DNA of 64,000 nt from JASGJS01 sp047601185 (GCA_047601185.1 JASGJS010000001.1:1364001-1428000), one strand, 5' to 3'; positions 26,678 through 35,588 are shown, counted from the stretch's first letter. Program-made: numbers and translations. Notes: generated by a model from the sequence alone, not told the origin.

Positions 26678-27369
26678 ACTTTACGCGCGTACACTAAATA
26701 ATTCACATCGACTTGATGGCTTAAACGATAACTTTTTGAAAACGGCTGGTATTGTAGGCCGCGGAGTTGTTGTAGTTGTAATTGATGCAAGCGCAGCCAA
26801 GCAGCTAATTCTGCAGGACGGATAAATTTTTCATAATGATGCGTGCCTTTGGGGAGAAGTTTTAACAAATATTCTGCGCCCACAATCGCCATTAAGTACG
26901 ACTTTATATTGCGATTTAAAGTGGAGAAAAAAACGTGCCCGCCGGGTTTGACTAAAGCACTACAAGCTTGAATAACGGAGGTTGGATCAGGAACATGTTC
27001 TAATAATTCTAAACAGGTGATCACATCGAACTGCTCAGGATGTTGTTCTGCAAAGGCTTCTGCGGTGCTGACGTGATAATCAATAGAGAGTTGTTGTGTA
27101 TTCGCATGATGTTGGGCGGCTAAAATCGCGCTTTCTGATGCATCGATGGCAGTAACGTGAGCGCCCATCTTGGCCAAACTTTCGGCTAAAATGCCGCCGC
27201 CGGTGCCGATGTCTAATACCTGTTTGCCACCAATTTGGCAGTGGTCCATGATAAAACTTAATCGTAACGGATTAATGTCGTGGAGGGTTTTAAACGGGCC
27301 AGTGGGATTCCACCAGTCGTTGGCGAAGTGCGAGAAATGTTGTAATTCTTGAGAGTCGGTGTTTTGCAA
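26674..27369 (-). CDS. ubiG: Ubiquinone biosynthesis O-methyltransferase UbiG, TTG start
   Basis: UbiG is the SAM-dependent methyltransferase for both O-methylations of ubiquinone synthesis. The class I fold is clear: VLDIGTGGGILAESLAKMG, TAIDASESAI, CLELLEHVPDP, STLNRNIKSYL and the membrane-associated KGTHHYEKFIRPAEL. I start at the TTG at 27369 because AGAGGAA lies about 6 nt upstream and the 231-residue product then matches the 240-residue family. An ATG at 27396 is inside a family B repeat and would give a longer non-family N-terminus. The gene is coupled to metN by a 4-nt overlap, linking a SAM user to methionine uptake. Confidence 0.92.
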   Translation of the reverse strand: MQNTDSQELQHFSHFANDWWNPTGPFKTLHDINPLRLSFIMDHCQIGGKQVLDIGTGGGILAESLAKMGAHVTAIDASESAILAAQHHANTQQLSIDYHVSTAEAFAEQHPEQFDVITCLELLEHVPDPTSVIQACSALVKPGGHVFFSTLNRNIKSYLMAIVGAEYLLKLLPKGTHHYEKFIRPAELAAWLRLHQLQLQQLRGLQYQPFSKSYRLSHQVDVNYLVYARKV

Positions 27370-27387
27370 TGTGTTTCCTCTTTTAAT

Positions 27388-27435
27388 CCCCCTCATCCGC
27401 CTATCGGCACCTTCTCCCACAAAAAGGGGAGAAGG
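27388..27435 (-). repeat. Family B repeat, left copy of an inverted pair
   Basis: CCCCTCATCCGCCTATCGGC then CACCTTCTCCCAC and GGGGAGAAGG. Together with the copy at 27674-27723, in opposite orientation, it brackets an 18-bp tandem array in the 354-bp gap between ubiG and the CDF transporter gene. Confidence 0.88.
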
Positions 27436-27447
27436 CCCCACCTCCAG

Positions 27448-27607
27448 CTTCAAGTGTTTCTCAAGCTTCAAGCTTTTCTAAAGCCTCAAGTGTTTCTCAA
27501 GCTTCAAGCTTTTCTAAAGCCTCAAGTGTTTCTCAAGCTTCAAGCTTTTCTCAAGCTTCAAGCTTTTCTAAAGCCTCAAGCGTTTCTAAAGCCTCAAGGT
27601 TTTCTTA
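27448..27607. repeat. 18-bp tandem array, about nine units
   Basis: Units alternate between CTTCAAGCTTTTCTAAAG-like and CCTCAAGTGTTTCTCAAG-like 18-mers. Because 18 is a multiple of three it leaves an open frame (27349-27645 plus) of repeated LQAFLK/PQVFLK, which I treat as an artefact: it runs through a REP, has no ribosome binding site and covers no family. The unit resembles the flank of the family B copy at 35475, so the array probably arose by slippage of that flank. Confidence 0.85.
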
Positions 27608-27673
27608 ACGCTTACTCAGTGCCGAATAGCTACAAATGCTTTTAGCGAGAGAATCCTCTTTAAAATTTGATGT

Positions 27674-27723
27674 GGGGCCTTCTCCCCTCCGTGGGAGAAG
27701 GTGCCGATAGGCGGATGAGGGGG
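27674..27723 (+). repeat. Family B repeat, right copy of an inverted pair
   Basis: Reads GGGGCCTTCTCCCCTCCGTG then GGAGAAGGTGCCGATAGGC and GGATGAGGG, mirror image of 27388-27435. It ends exactly at the stop codon of the CDF transporter gene. Confidence 0.88.
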
Positions 27724-28614
27724 TTAAATCAAATTGTTTATCCGCTGAATCTGCACAATCTTTTCCCGCGTTTCTGGCTGTAGTGTAACATGATTGATCG
27801 AAAAATTCTCGGATAATAGCCGCCTTAAGCCTTGTAGGGTAGCTTCCCACTGCTGCATATTCTGGATTTCAACATGCGCGGTCAACGCAATGAGCCCTGA
27901 CGATAAGGTCCAAATATGTAAGTCATGCACGGCAACGACATCAGCTGCACCCGCCATACTTTTCCCCACTTCTGCTAAATCTAAATGTAACGGCACGCCT
28001 TCCATTAACACCAGCAAAGTTTCGCGTAATAAATTAAAGCTGGAGATTAAAATTAACACGGCGATAAAAATCGACAGAAGGGGATCGATGGGAAACCAGT
28101 GGGTAAAATAAATAATAATCCCTGAAATTAAGGCGGCTAATGAACCGAGCAAATCTCCCACCACATGTAAAATCGCTGCGCGTAGATTTAAAGTGGGTTC
28201 TGCATGGTGGAGAATCCACATGAGCACTACATTGACTAATAATCCTAGCGTCGCAATTTCGATCACAGTTCCTGCATGCACGGGTTCAGGCTGGTTAAAG
28301 CGCAAAATGGCATGATAGATTAAAAACACCGCGATCAGCACCATAAAGAGGCTACTAATCCACGCGCCTAACACTTCTGCGCGACCTAATCCATAGGAAT
28401 GCTTGCGAGAAGGGGGCTTTCGGGAAATCCAGGCGGCGACGGCAGCCAACACTAAGGAGGCGCCATCTGCCGCCATATGTCCTGCGTCACTGAGCAAGGT
28501 TAAGGAGTTGGCCACCATCCCACTGATTGCTTCGATGAGCGCGAACACAAACAATATGATAATGGCAATGGGCAATACATTTTTGTGGCGATGATGGCTA
28601 TGATCGTGGGCCAT
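27724..28614 (-). CDS. Cation diffusion facilitator (CDF) metal efflux transporter
   Basis: CDF proteins exchange cytoplasmic Zn2+ or similar metals for protons. The 296-residue protein has a His-rich N-terminus (HDHSHHRHK), six membrane segments, the metal site HMAAD in TM2 (with upstream D in LLSDAGH) and HVVGD in TM5, and a C-terminal cytoplasmic domain with HDLHIWTLSSG. The two HxxxD pairs suggest Zn/Cd specificity of the ZitB/CzcD group. It is the last gene of a long minus-strand run, 15 nt after sohB. Confidence 0.93.
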   Translation of the reverse strand: MAHDHSHHRHKNVLPIAIIILFVFALIEAISGMVANSLTLLSDAGHMAADGASLVLAAVAAWISRKPPSRKHSYGLGRAEVLGAWISSLFMVLIAVFLIYHAILRFNQPEPVHAGTVIEIATLGLLVNVVLMWILHHAEPTLNLRAAILHVVGDLLGSLAALISGIIIYFTHWFPIDPLLSIFIAVLILISSFNLLRETLLVLMEGVPLHLDLAEVGKSMAGAADVVAVHDLHIWTLSSGLIALTAHVEIQNMQQWEATLQGLRRLLSENFSINHVTLQPETREKIVQIQRINNLI

Positions 28615-28629
28615 AGTGCAGTTCCTTCG

Positions 28630-29598
28630 TTATAACCAACTCAAACTCTGTTGAGCCGCGTGCGCAAATTTATTTAACAGCGCTTTTTTACTATGATAAC
28701 AGATCTCATAAATATCCGCTTCTTTACTGGCTTTTTGCAGATAATCGTCGCTGGTGATGATGTCGTCGATTAATTTGAGTTCAATCGCGCGTGCGCCATA
28801 CCAATGTTCACCGGTGGCAACTTGGTCAATATCCAGCACGGGCCGATTTTCAACGACAAATGACTTAAATAATGTCTGAGTGTCATTCACTTCAGCTTGG
28901 AATTTTTCGCGTGCTTCTGAGGTATTTTCGCCGAATAACGTGAGCGTGCGTTTGTATTGTCCTGCCATAATTTGTTCCCAATCAATGTCTTTTTTCTTCA
29001 ACCAACGATGAAAATTCGGCATTTGAGCAATCACCCCAATGGAGCCAATAATCGCGAAGGGTGCAGCTAAAATATGATTGGCGACACAGGCCATCATATA
29101 ACCGCCGCTGGCGGCAACTTTATCGATAATCACGGTCAGAGGGATTTGGCGTTGACGCAGCCGTTGTAATTGCGAAGCGGCTAATCCATAGGCAGGCACT
29201 AAGCCGCCCGGACTTTCTAATTTTAACACCACTTCATCGGTGGGTTGCGCCACCGTTAAAATGGCGGTAATTTCTTCACGTAAATTTTTCACAGAAGAGG
29301 CGCGGATATCGCCAATAAAATTTAACACAAAGATTTTTTTGTGTTTTTCGGCTTGTAGCGCTTTCAACTGTTTTTTCTCAGCTTTCAATTGTTTTTTACG
29401 AAGCTGTTTGTCGCGAATGATATCTAATAATTCTTGTTCATAGTGATGATATCGCGCATTGATTTTTTTAATTTCAATTTTATCTTTAGATTTGGCTTTA
29501 CCACGGCTGATTAATATTAAAATACCTGCTAACAGTAATAACAAGGCAATCACAATGGTAAGGGTTTTGGCGAGAAATAAAAAATAGTGTGCAAGCAT
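28630..29598 (-). CDS. sohB: S49-family inner-membrane protease SohB
   Basis: SohB is a membrane-anchored signal-peptide-peptidase-like serine protease. The 322-residue protein has an N-terminal membrane helix (ALLLLLAGILILIS), a basic coiled-coil segment rich in Lys (about 45-90), and the S49 domain with nucleophile Ser in DKVAASGGYMMACVA and the general-base Lys in GQYKRTLTLFGENTSE. Start at 29598 overlaps nothing; the gap to the upstream TolC-like gene is 9 nt, so it belongs to the same transcript. Confidence 0.9.
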   Translation of the reverse strand: MLAHYFLFLAKTLTIVIALLLLLAGILILISRGKAKSKDKIEIKKINARYHHYEQELLDIIRDKQLRKKQLKAEKKQLKALQAEKHKKIFVLNFIGDIRASSVKNLREEITAILTVAQPTDEVVLKLESPGGLVPAYGLAASQLQRLRQRQIPLTVIIDKVAASGGYMMACVANHILAAPFAIIGSIGVIAQMPNFHRWLKKKDIDWEQIMAGQYKRTLTLFGENTSEAREKFQAEVNDTQTLFKSFVVENRPVLDIDQVATGEHWYGARAIELKLIDDIITSDDYLQKASKEADIYEICYHSKKALLNKFAHAAQQSLSWL

Positions 29599-29607
29599 GA
29601 GAGATCC

Positions 29608-30672
29608 TTAATGAGTGAGAGGTTGAAAATACTGCAAATTAACGCGGGTGATCGCCAAATCTACGGCGAGACGTAAAGTGACCAATGGTGCATTGGCATC
29701 AAGCGGTGAGGGCGGTTTGCGATTATCCCAGGCTGCTTGTAAAACCCGCCATTTGCTGTATTGATTATTCAGCGCTTTCAATAACGCTTGGCTATCTTGA
29801 CGTTGTTTGGCTTCTGCTCTGGCTAAGTTATTGACATCCGATAAAGAATCTTGCACCACGGATTGGGTGCTATTGGGTAATTTAATGCGCAATTCGCCAC
29901 TGACCATATCTAATCGAGGGTCAGCATTTAGCATATCCTGCTGTTTAACGCCATAACTAGCTCCCACTTCAATACAAGGGCGGCGCTCGATTTTATTTAG
30001 ATCGACCTGAATTTGCATCGCACTCACCGTCGCAGCATCTGCTTGGAGTTTAGGGTGTAAGGCTAATTGCTGTTGCAAAGTTTTAAGCGGTGGTAAATCG
30101 GGCCAAACCGGCAGGGTTGACGGCAAGGGTCGACTGCTGGGATTGATATGAATCCAATGCGCGAGATTATTTTGTGCCAGTTGATATTGCTCGGTAATCA
30201 CTGCGACATTGGCGGCGGGTAAGCGAGGAACGAACTGTTTGGCTTGACTCCAATAATAAAATTCTAACCAGCTTTCTCCTATTTTTTGACGCTTTAATAA
30301 TTGCTGATCTTCATGACGTTTTTTTTGCGCGATTTGTAGCGCATGATAATAGGCTCGTTGCTGAGCGGCTGCGTTATCGCCCATGTTCAGTGTTTTTCTC
30401 ACCCCGACTTTGACTAAAGACACCGTATCTTCGTCATCGGTATTCATCATGTGCGTTGCGGGTAAGATATTTTCTCGTTCAAAAGTAAGTTGTGTGTCGG
30501 CATTTGTTGAATTAGCGGTGGTTTGAAAATCACTGGACAAAAATTTGGACGTCATCACTTTAGCGCCTAAATTTTGCGCAGCTTCGAGCGTCAAAGGGGG
30601 TGGGTCTGCTACAGCATAGCCATACATTGTAAGCCCGAAAAATATCGTTAAGATTTGGATGAAAAACTTCAT
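29608..30672 (-). CDS. TolC-like outer-membrane efflux family protein, short
   Basis: A 354-residue exported protein with a signal peptide ending near ADP. The pattern LTLEAAQNLG near the N-terminus, a helical region with ERENILPATHM and the segment LALHPKLQADAATVSAMQIQ followed by CIEVGASYGVK and a long helix resemble the OEP/TolC (CzcC-like) family. It is shorter than TolC homologues (about 420-470 residues), so one beta/helix repeat may be reduced. No RND or membrane-fusion partner is nearby. The ATG overlaps the relA stop (ATGA). Adjacent CDF transporter suggests a metal-efflux link, but this is inference. Confidence 0.68.
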   Translation of the reverse strand: MKFFIQILTIFFGLTMYGYAVADPPPLTLEAAQNLGAKVMTSKFLSSDFQTTANSTNADTQLTFERENILPATHMMNTDDEDTVSLVKVGVRKTLNMGDNAAAQQRAYYHALQIAQKKRHEDQQLLKRQKIGESWLEFYYWSQAKQFVPRLPAANVAVITEQYQLAQNNLAHWIHINPSSRPLPSTLPVWPDLPPLKTLQQQLALHPKLQADAATVSAMQIQVDLNKIERRPCIEVGASYGVKQQDMLNADPRLDMVSGELRIKLPNSTQSVVQDSLSDVNNLARAEAKQRQDSQALLKALNNQYSKWRVLQAAWDNRKPPSPLDANAPLVTLRLAVDLAITRVNLQYFQPLTH

Positions 30673-32873
30673 ACTCGCCTCACTTCTATAATATTGCTGA
30701 GTTGCGTGATTCGATTCACAATGCGACTTAATGGAATCAAACCATTGACTTCAATTGTCAGCTGCATCTGCGCCGTATGATTTTTTTTATCTAAATGGGT
30801 GTTTAACGCCAAAATCGTAATTTTTTCGTTTAGTAATAATTGTGTCACATCTCTGATCAGCCCTTGACGATCATAGGCTTGAATCGTTAAATCAATCGGG
30901 TAATTATTTTGTGTTTTAACCCCCCAATTGGCTTCAATCAGTTTTTCTTGCTTGTGACTGGAAAGATGTAACACATTCGAGCAATCTTGTCGATGGATAG
31001 AAACGCCTTGTGTCAGCGTAATATATCCCACAATGCTATCTCCTGGAATAGGTTTGCAGCAATGCGCCATGTGCGTGAGTAAATTGCCAACGCCTTCGAC
31101 CTCGATATCGGTAGGAGAAACATGCGATTTGGTGAGGGTGGCCGGTAAGATGGGGGCGGCCGTTTGCGTAAGCGGGGTTTGTAATTCTTGTAAGGCGTGA
31201 ACCAACGTGACCAGCGTGATATCGCCGCGTCCAATCGCCGTAAACAGTTCTTCAGGTTTGGTAAAGTTGAGATGTTTGGCGGCTGAATGATAATCCACAT
31301 TTTTTAAGCCAAGCCGGCGGATTTCTTTTTCCGCCATAGTTTGACCTGCTGCACAATTGCTTTCGATATCCAATTGTCGGAACCAGTGGTGAACTTTGGC
31401 TTTGGCGCGCGAGGTGGTCAAATAACCCAAATGCGGATTCAGCCAATCGCGGCTGGGATGCCCTTCACGTGCGGTGAGAATTTCCACACATTCGCCAATT
31501 TTTAACGCATAGGTTAGCGGCACAATTTGACCATTCACTTTGGCGCCACGGGTTCTATTGCCTAATCCGGTATGAATATGATAAGCAAAATCTAAAGGCG
31601 TGGCGCGTTTCGGTAATTCGATCACGTCTCCTTGCGGGGTGAAGACATAGATGTGATCATCCAACACTTCAGAATAGGCTTTTTCCAAAGGCGTGTCTTG
31701 ATGAGACAGTTCTTGCTGCCATTCTAACAATTGGCGCAACCAGGCAATTTTAGCTTCATAACCGCCGGGACGAATGCCGCCTTCTTTATAAATCCAATGG
31801 GCGGCAAAGCCTAATTCCGCTTCTTGATGCATCTCAAAAGTGCGAATTTGAATTTCAATGGCGTTGTTTTCAGGGCCTATCACGGCAGTATGAATCGAGC
31901 GATAGCCATTGGATTTGGGTTGTGAAATATAATCATCAAATTCTTGACGCACCGGTTTCCATAAACCGTGGATGTGGCCGAGCAGGGTGTAGCACTGCTC
32001 TACGCTCGTCACTAAAATTCTGAAGGCAATGGCATCAAAGATTTCTTCCAGCGGCACGTGTTTGCGCTGCATTTTTTTATGGATACTGTAAATATGTTTG
32101 GCTCTGCCGCTCACTTCTGCGTTATCAATATGGAGTTCCTGCGCCATAGTTTGTAACAGCTGTTTAACGGACTTGACGTAATTTTCGCGTTCCAGACGGG
32201 TTTTTTTTAAGGCTTTAGAGAGCGACTTATAGGTTTCAGGTTGAAGATAGCGAAACGCTAAATCTTCGAGTTCCCATTTAATATGCCCAATGCCTAAACG
32301 ATTCGCTAAAGGAGCGTAAATATCCTGCACACTTTTAGCATTTTGACGTTGTTCTTCTTCTGACAGCAACGCCATGTGTCGAAGAATGGTGAGTTTTTCG
32401 GCTAACTTAATCAGCACAATCCGCACATCATCCACCATGGCGAGCAGCATTTTACGCAGATTATTGATGGCAGTATGAGAAGGAAACCGGCCAGTCTGCG
32501 TTTGCAAGTTTTGCATGGCATCCATTTTGATCACGCCGCCAATTAATTTAGCGACAGCAGGGCCGAGTTGCTCTTGAATATCTTCCAGACTCAATTCTGC
32601 ATAACGCACGCAACCATACAGCATGCCAGCGGCTAACGTTTCTGCATCAGCATTTAATTCGGTTAAAATTTCTGCGATGAGTAAGCCAAATTGTAAACAC
32701 GATTGACCATTCGGGGTGGAGACTTCAGCGCCGGTGAGCTCGCATAAACTGCCGGTCTGTTGAATAAAGGCTTGTTGTTCGACCGGATATTGCTGCGATA
32801 AGTGAGGTATCCAGGCGGATAAGTTGACGTTGGGTTGATCTCCCACCATGAGAGAAAGCGCAGATTTTTTCAT
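30669..32873 (-). CDS. relA: GTP pyrophosphokinase RelA
   Basis: RelA makes (p)ppGpp on stalled ribosomes. The 734-residue protein has a degenerate N-terminal hydrolase domain lacking the HDxxED metal motif, the synthetase domain with GRAKHIYSIHKKMQRK and NGYRSIHT, the monofunctional-RelA EFDD signature, then TGS (DHIYVFTPQGDVIELPKRAT), helical, zinc-finger-like (HCCKPIPGD) and C-terminal ACT domains. The lack of the HD motif and presence of ExDD identify RelA rather than SpoT. I start at the ATG at 32873, which overlaps the rlmD stop by 4 nt; the longer frame lies in rlmD. The rlmD-relA order is conserved in gammaproteobacteria. Confidence 0.95.
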   Translation of the reverse strand: MKKSALSLMVGDQPNVNLSAWIPHLSQQYPVEQQAFIQQTGSLCELTGAEVSTPNGQSCLQFGLLIAEILTELNADAETLAAGMLYGCVRYAELSLEDIQEQLGPAVAKLIGGVIKMDAMQNLQTQTGRFPSHTAINNLRKMLLAMVDDVRIVLIKLAEKLTILRHMALLSEEEQRQNAKSVQDIYAPLANRLGIGHIKWELEDLAFRYLQPETYKSLSKALKKTRLERENYVKSVKQLLQTMAQELHIDNAEVSGRAKHIYSIHKKMQRKHVPLEEIFDAIAFRILVTSVEQCYTLLGHIHGLWKPVRQEFDDYISQPKSNGYRSIHTAVIGPENNAIEIQIRTFEMHQEAELGFAAHWIYKEGGIRPGGYEAKIAWLRQLLEWQQELSHQDTPLEKAYSEVLDDHIYVFTPQGDVIELPKRATPLDFAYHIHTGLGNRTRGAKVNGQIVPLTYALKIGECVEILTAREGHPSRDWLNPHLGYLTTSRAKAKVHHWFRQLDIESNCAAGQTMAEKEIRRLGLKNVDYHSAAKHLNFTKPEELFTAIGRGDITLVTLVHALQELQTPLTQTAAPILPATLTKSHVSPTDIEVEGVGNLLTHMAHCCKPIPGDSIVGYITLTQGVSIHRQDCSNVLHLSSHKQEKLIEANWGVKTQNNYPIDLTIQAYDRQGLIRDVTQLLLNEKITILALNTHLDKKNHTAQMQLTIEVNGLIPLSRIVNRITQLSNIIEVRRV

Positions 32874-34174
32874 AGCGTAAATAAAGCCATCGATTCCACG
32901 TGTTGGGTGTGGGGGAACATATCCATCACACACAGGGTATGCAAGCGATAGCCTGCTTGAATGAGCAGTTGACTGTCTCGGGTTAAAGTGGCTGGGTTGC
33001 AAGATACATATAAAATTTTATGTGCTCTCAATGGCACAATATGTTGCAAAATAGGGCCCGCCCCAGTGCGAGGGGGGTCTAACAAAATTTTATCAAAGCC
33101 TTGTTGTGCCCACGGTTGTTGAGCGACATCTTGATTTAAGTCGGCCGCATAAAATTGAGCATTATCGATTTGATTCGCTTGGGCATTATAGAGCGCCTGC
33201 TTGACTAAATTTTCGGCGCCTTCCACGCCAATAATCTGATGACAGTGTTTGGCCAATGGCAAAGTAAAATTGCCTAAACCACAGAATAAATCCAAGATTC
33301 GGTCTTGTGAGGTGGGTTCAAGCAGTGCTATGGCTCTCGCCACCATCAGCTGATTAATTGCCGGATTAATTTGGGTAAAATGGGTGGGGTGAAAATACAA
33401 CTGCAATCCAGCTAAGGTGTAATGGAGTTGACTAGAGGTTTTAGGATAAAAACGATGAATCGAAGAGAGGCCGTCGGGTTGTAAATAGAGTTCGAAAGCG
33501 TGTTGTGTCGCAAATGTCGTGAGTTGCGTTAAATCCTCTTCTGAAAACGGTTGCAAATGCCGAAAGATCAGCGAATGGCTAGTTTCACCCATTGCGACTT
33601 CAATTTGCGGGATCTGATCATAAATCGACAAATTTTGAATAAGCGCTTTGAGTTGCGGAATTTTTTGGCCGACAGCGGGATGTAAAATGGCACAGCTGTC
33701 AATATCCGCAATATAACGCCCATTGGTTTCTCGAAATCCCACCAATACTTTATTTTTCGCTTTGACATATTTCACCCCTAAGCGGGCGCGATAGCGATAT
33801 CCAACCGTCGGGCTGGTGAGGGGCGGCAAGATATGTTCAGCTTGAATATTGAGATGCGCTAATTGCTCGAGTAACAGGGTTTGCTTCAATGCAATTTGGG
33901 CTTCAGGGCTTAAATGCTGTAAGCTGCATCCCCCACATATCTCAAAATGAGGGCAGACAGGGGTGGTGCGCTGCGGCGCAGGTTCGATGACGTTGACCAC
34001 TTCGCCTTCATCAAATTGGCTGCGCCGTTTTAAATACTGAAATTCCACTTGTTCACCGGGCAAGCCCCCGCGTAGAAAGGTGACTTTACCATTGACGGAC
34101 GCGATGCCGCGTCCTTCATGACTCAATCCAGTGACTTGTGCAAGTACCGTCTGTTTTTCTAATAGACTTGCCAT
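32870..34174 (-). CDS. rlmD: 23S rRNA (uracil-1939-C5)-methyltransferase RlmD
   Basis: RlmD uses SAM to methylate U1939 of 23S rRNA. The 434-residue protein has an N-terminal TRAM domain (about 8-65), a 4Fe-4S motif with CPHFEICGGCSLQHL, and a C-terminal methyltransferase with DLFCGLGNFTLPLA, LLDPPRTGAG and the catalytic-Cys segment YVSCNPATLTRD. It starts 3 nt after the upstream membrane-protein gene and overlaps relA by 4 nt. Confidence 0.96.
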   Translation of the reverse strand: MASLLEKQTVLAQVTGLSHEGRGIASVNGKVTFLRGGLPGEQVEFQYLKRRSQFDEGEVVNVIEPAPQRTTPVCPHFEICGGCSLQHLSPEAQIALKQTLLLEQLAHLNIQAEHILPPLTSPTVGYRYRARLGVKYVKAKNKVLVGFRETNGRYIADIDSCAILHPAVGQKIPQLKALIQNLSIYDQIPQIEVAMGETSHSLIFRHLQPFSEEDLTQLTTFATQHAFELYLQPDGLSSIHRFYPKTSSQLHYTLAGLQLYFHPTHFTQINPAINQLMVARAIALLEPTSQDRILDLFCGLGNFTLPLAKHCHQIIGVEGAENLVKQALYNAQANQIDNAQFYAADLNQDVAQQPWAQQGFDKILLDPPRTGAGPILQHIVPLRAHKILYVSCNPATLTRDSQLLIQAGYRLHTLCVMDMFPHTQHVESMALFTL

Positions 34175-34177
34175 AGG

Positions 34178-35026
34178 TTACGATGGGGTAGGTACGACCT
34201 CTTGTGGAGGAATAATTTGTCTGAGTTTGAGATCGTTGTAGAGCACTAACAACGTACTAAACAGTAAGGGATATAAAAAAGTTAATAGAAACACCATCGT
34301 CAGGTTAGTGGCGAAGGGATTTTGTACCGTAAGCCCTGCAATCAGCGAGCCGATTAATAAGCAAAAAAAGCTGAGCAAACCTGGTACTAAAAAGACCAAA
34401 AAGGTATCCCACCAATTGCCATACACCAGCTTGATGCTTAATACGATCGATTCGCGAATCTTATAGTGATCTAATAAAATCAACGGGAGAAAAAATACCA
34501 CTAACAGACTGACATAGATCATAAAAAGAATCGCCCCAACAATAAATGCCACCGTCATGGTATTGCCTAGCGCCACGAATTTACCCACAATCCAAATCAG
34601 AAATAAACCGACTAAGGTTAACAGGCTGATACTTAAAAAAATCAGAACGACGTTGAGAAAATAGCCGCCGATCACAGATAAAATGCGTGAGTTGGCGTTT
34701 TTAAAAGTGGCTCTGACATCGTTGGTGTTGGTCGTTCCTAAGTCATAAATACGTTTGATGACGAAACAAGCCCCATACAGTGCGATGATCAGCATCACGA
34801 ACGAATAGACGTAGAGTTCAATGGTCAGGGTGGTGTCTGCGGGGGCATTGGGGTTGCTTGCCAAATAGGTTAAGTTGCCATGTCCTTGAATAAAATAACT
34901 GACTAAAGTAGGTAATAACCACAATAATTGCCAGGGCCAGACGCGCTTAATGGTGAATTTGTATAAACGGAAGGCATCCCGAATGTTAGGTATGATGGCC
35001 TGAGGGGCTGTCGCAAATTTGAACAT
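34178..35026 (-). CDS. Polytopic membrane protein of unknown function
   Basis: 282 residues with about six hydrophobic segments (near 30-50, 75-95, 118-150, 155-185, 205-235 and 240-262). The segment HYKIRESIVLSIKLVYGNWW recalls YciC/DUF975-like membrane proteins, where an amphipathic segment with NWW lies between helices. No catalytic motif is visible. It heads the six-gene minus-strand run through rlmD, relA, the TolC-like gene, sohB and the CDF gene. Genes in this position are often housekeeping membrane factors, but I cannot assign a role. Confidence 0.75.
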   Translation of the reverse strand: MFKFATAPQAIIPNIRDAFRLYKFTIKRVWPWQLLWLLPTLVSYFIQGHGNLTYLASNPNAPADTTLTIELYVYSFVMLIIALYGACFVIKRIYDLGTTNTNDVRATFKNANSRILSVIGGYFLNVVLIFLSISLLTLVGLFLIWIVGKFVALGNTMTVAFIVGAILFMIYVSLLVVFFLPLILLDHYKIRESIVLSIKLVYGNWWDTFLVFLVPGLLSFFCLLIGSLIAGLTVQNPFATNLTMVFLLTFLYPLLFSTLLVLYNDLKLRQIIPPQEVVPTPS

Positions 35027-35114
35027 AAGTTATAACTCCACAGAACAAATGTCAAAAGCATATCATGAAAATGGAAGGGAGTATACTTTGGTTCGAAGAA
35101 TGACTCGAAAATTT

Positions 35115-35166
35115 TAAAAGCAGCGGGCAAGAAGATCAAAAGCAGCGGGCAAGCTGCCCGCGCTCC
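35115..35166. repeat. Family A REP with a duplicated half-site
   Basis: A full palindrome (GCAGCGGGCAAGCTGCCCGC then GCTCCC) at 35140-35166 is preceded by a partial copy AAAAGCAGCGGGCAAG at 35115-35130. Its inverted partner is at 35589-35628, about 450 bp away instead of the normal 150, because a tandem array and a family B repeat have grown between them. Confidence 0.85.
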
Positions 35167-35226
35167 CAAGTTGGAAGCTTTCACCAAAAAAAAGCTGCCT
35201 TACTATGCCGATAGCCATGATGGGTG

Positions 35227-35474
35227 GTTTTATTCTAAGCCCACTTGAAGTATGAGAAAGGCTCGAAGCTCGATGTGGTGCCTTTGTTGAGGGTTTTATT
35301 TTAAGTCTGCTTGAAGTTTGAGAAAGACTCGAAGCTCAATGTGGTGCCTTTGTTGAGGGTTTTATTCTAAGTCTGCTTGAAGTTTGAGAAAGACTCGAAG
35401 CTCGATGTGGTGCCTTTGTTGAGGGTTTTATTCTAAGTCTGCTTGAAGTTTGAGAAAAGCTTGAAGCTCGAAGT
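35227..35474. repeat. 66-bp tandem array, three full units plus a diverged one
   Basis: Units begin with CCTTTGTTGAGGGTTTTATT at 35281, 35347 and 35413, period exactly 66, with a diverged partial unit before them. The internal GAAGTTTGAGAAAGACTCGA resembles the inner part of family A pairs. This explains the open frame on the minus strand (35336-35545) that encodes a repeated Ser/Arg-rich peptide, which I reject as a gene. This block fills most of the 588-bp gap between the membrane-protein gene and the small gene at 35615. Confidence 0.88.
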
Positions 35475-35523
35475 GGGGCCTTCTCCCCTCGTGGGAGAAG
35501 GTGCCGATAGGCGGATGAGGGGG
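35475..35523 (+). repeat. Family B dispersed palindromic repeat
   Basis: GGGGCCTTCTCCCCTCGTGG then GAGAAGGTGCCGATAGGCGG and ATGAGGGGG, nearly identical to 27674-27723. It directly abuts the 66-bp array. Confidence 0.88.
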
Positions 35524-35588
35524 AAAAAATAAAATAAAAAACCAAGCCTTCAATGGCAAAAAGTTTACCTACTTTTAAGTCTAGGTTA

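Noticed and set aside
27448..27607. Possible CRISPR array
   Set aside because: The units are contiguous 18-mers without unique spacers and no cas gene is present.
27349..27645. Open frame encoding repeated LQAFLK/PQVFLK hexapeptides
   Set aside because: It is produced by the 18-bp tandem array plus a family B repeat; no ribosome binding site and the frame has no non-repeat coding part.
32874..33002. Long N-terminal extension of RelA from the ATG at 33002
   Set aside because: The extra 43 residues lie wholly inside rlmD and are not RelA-like; the ATG at 32873 gives the conserved 4-nt overlap.
35336..35545. Minus-strand frame with repeated Ser/Arg-rich 22-mer peptide
   Set aside because: It is the 66-bp tandem array (66 is a multiple of three) read in frame, not a gene.
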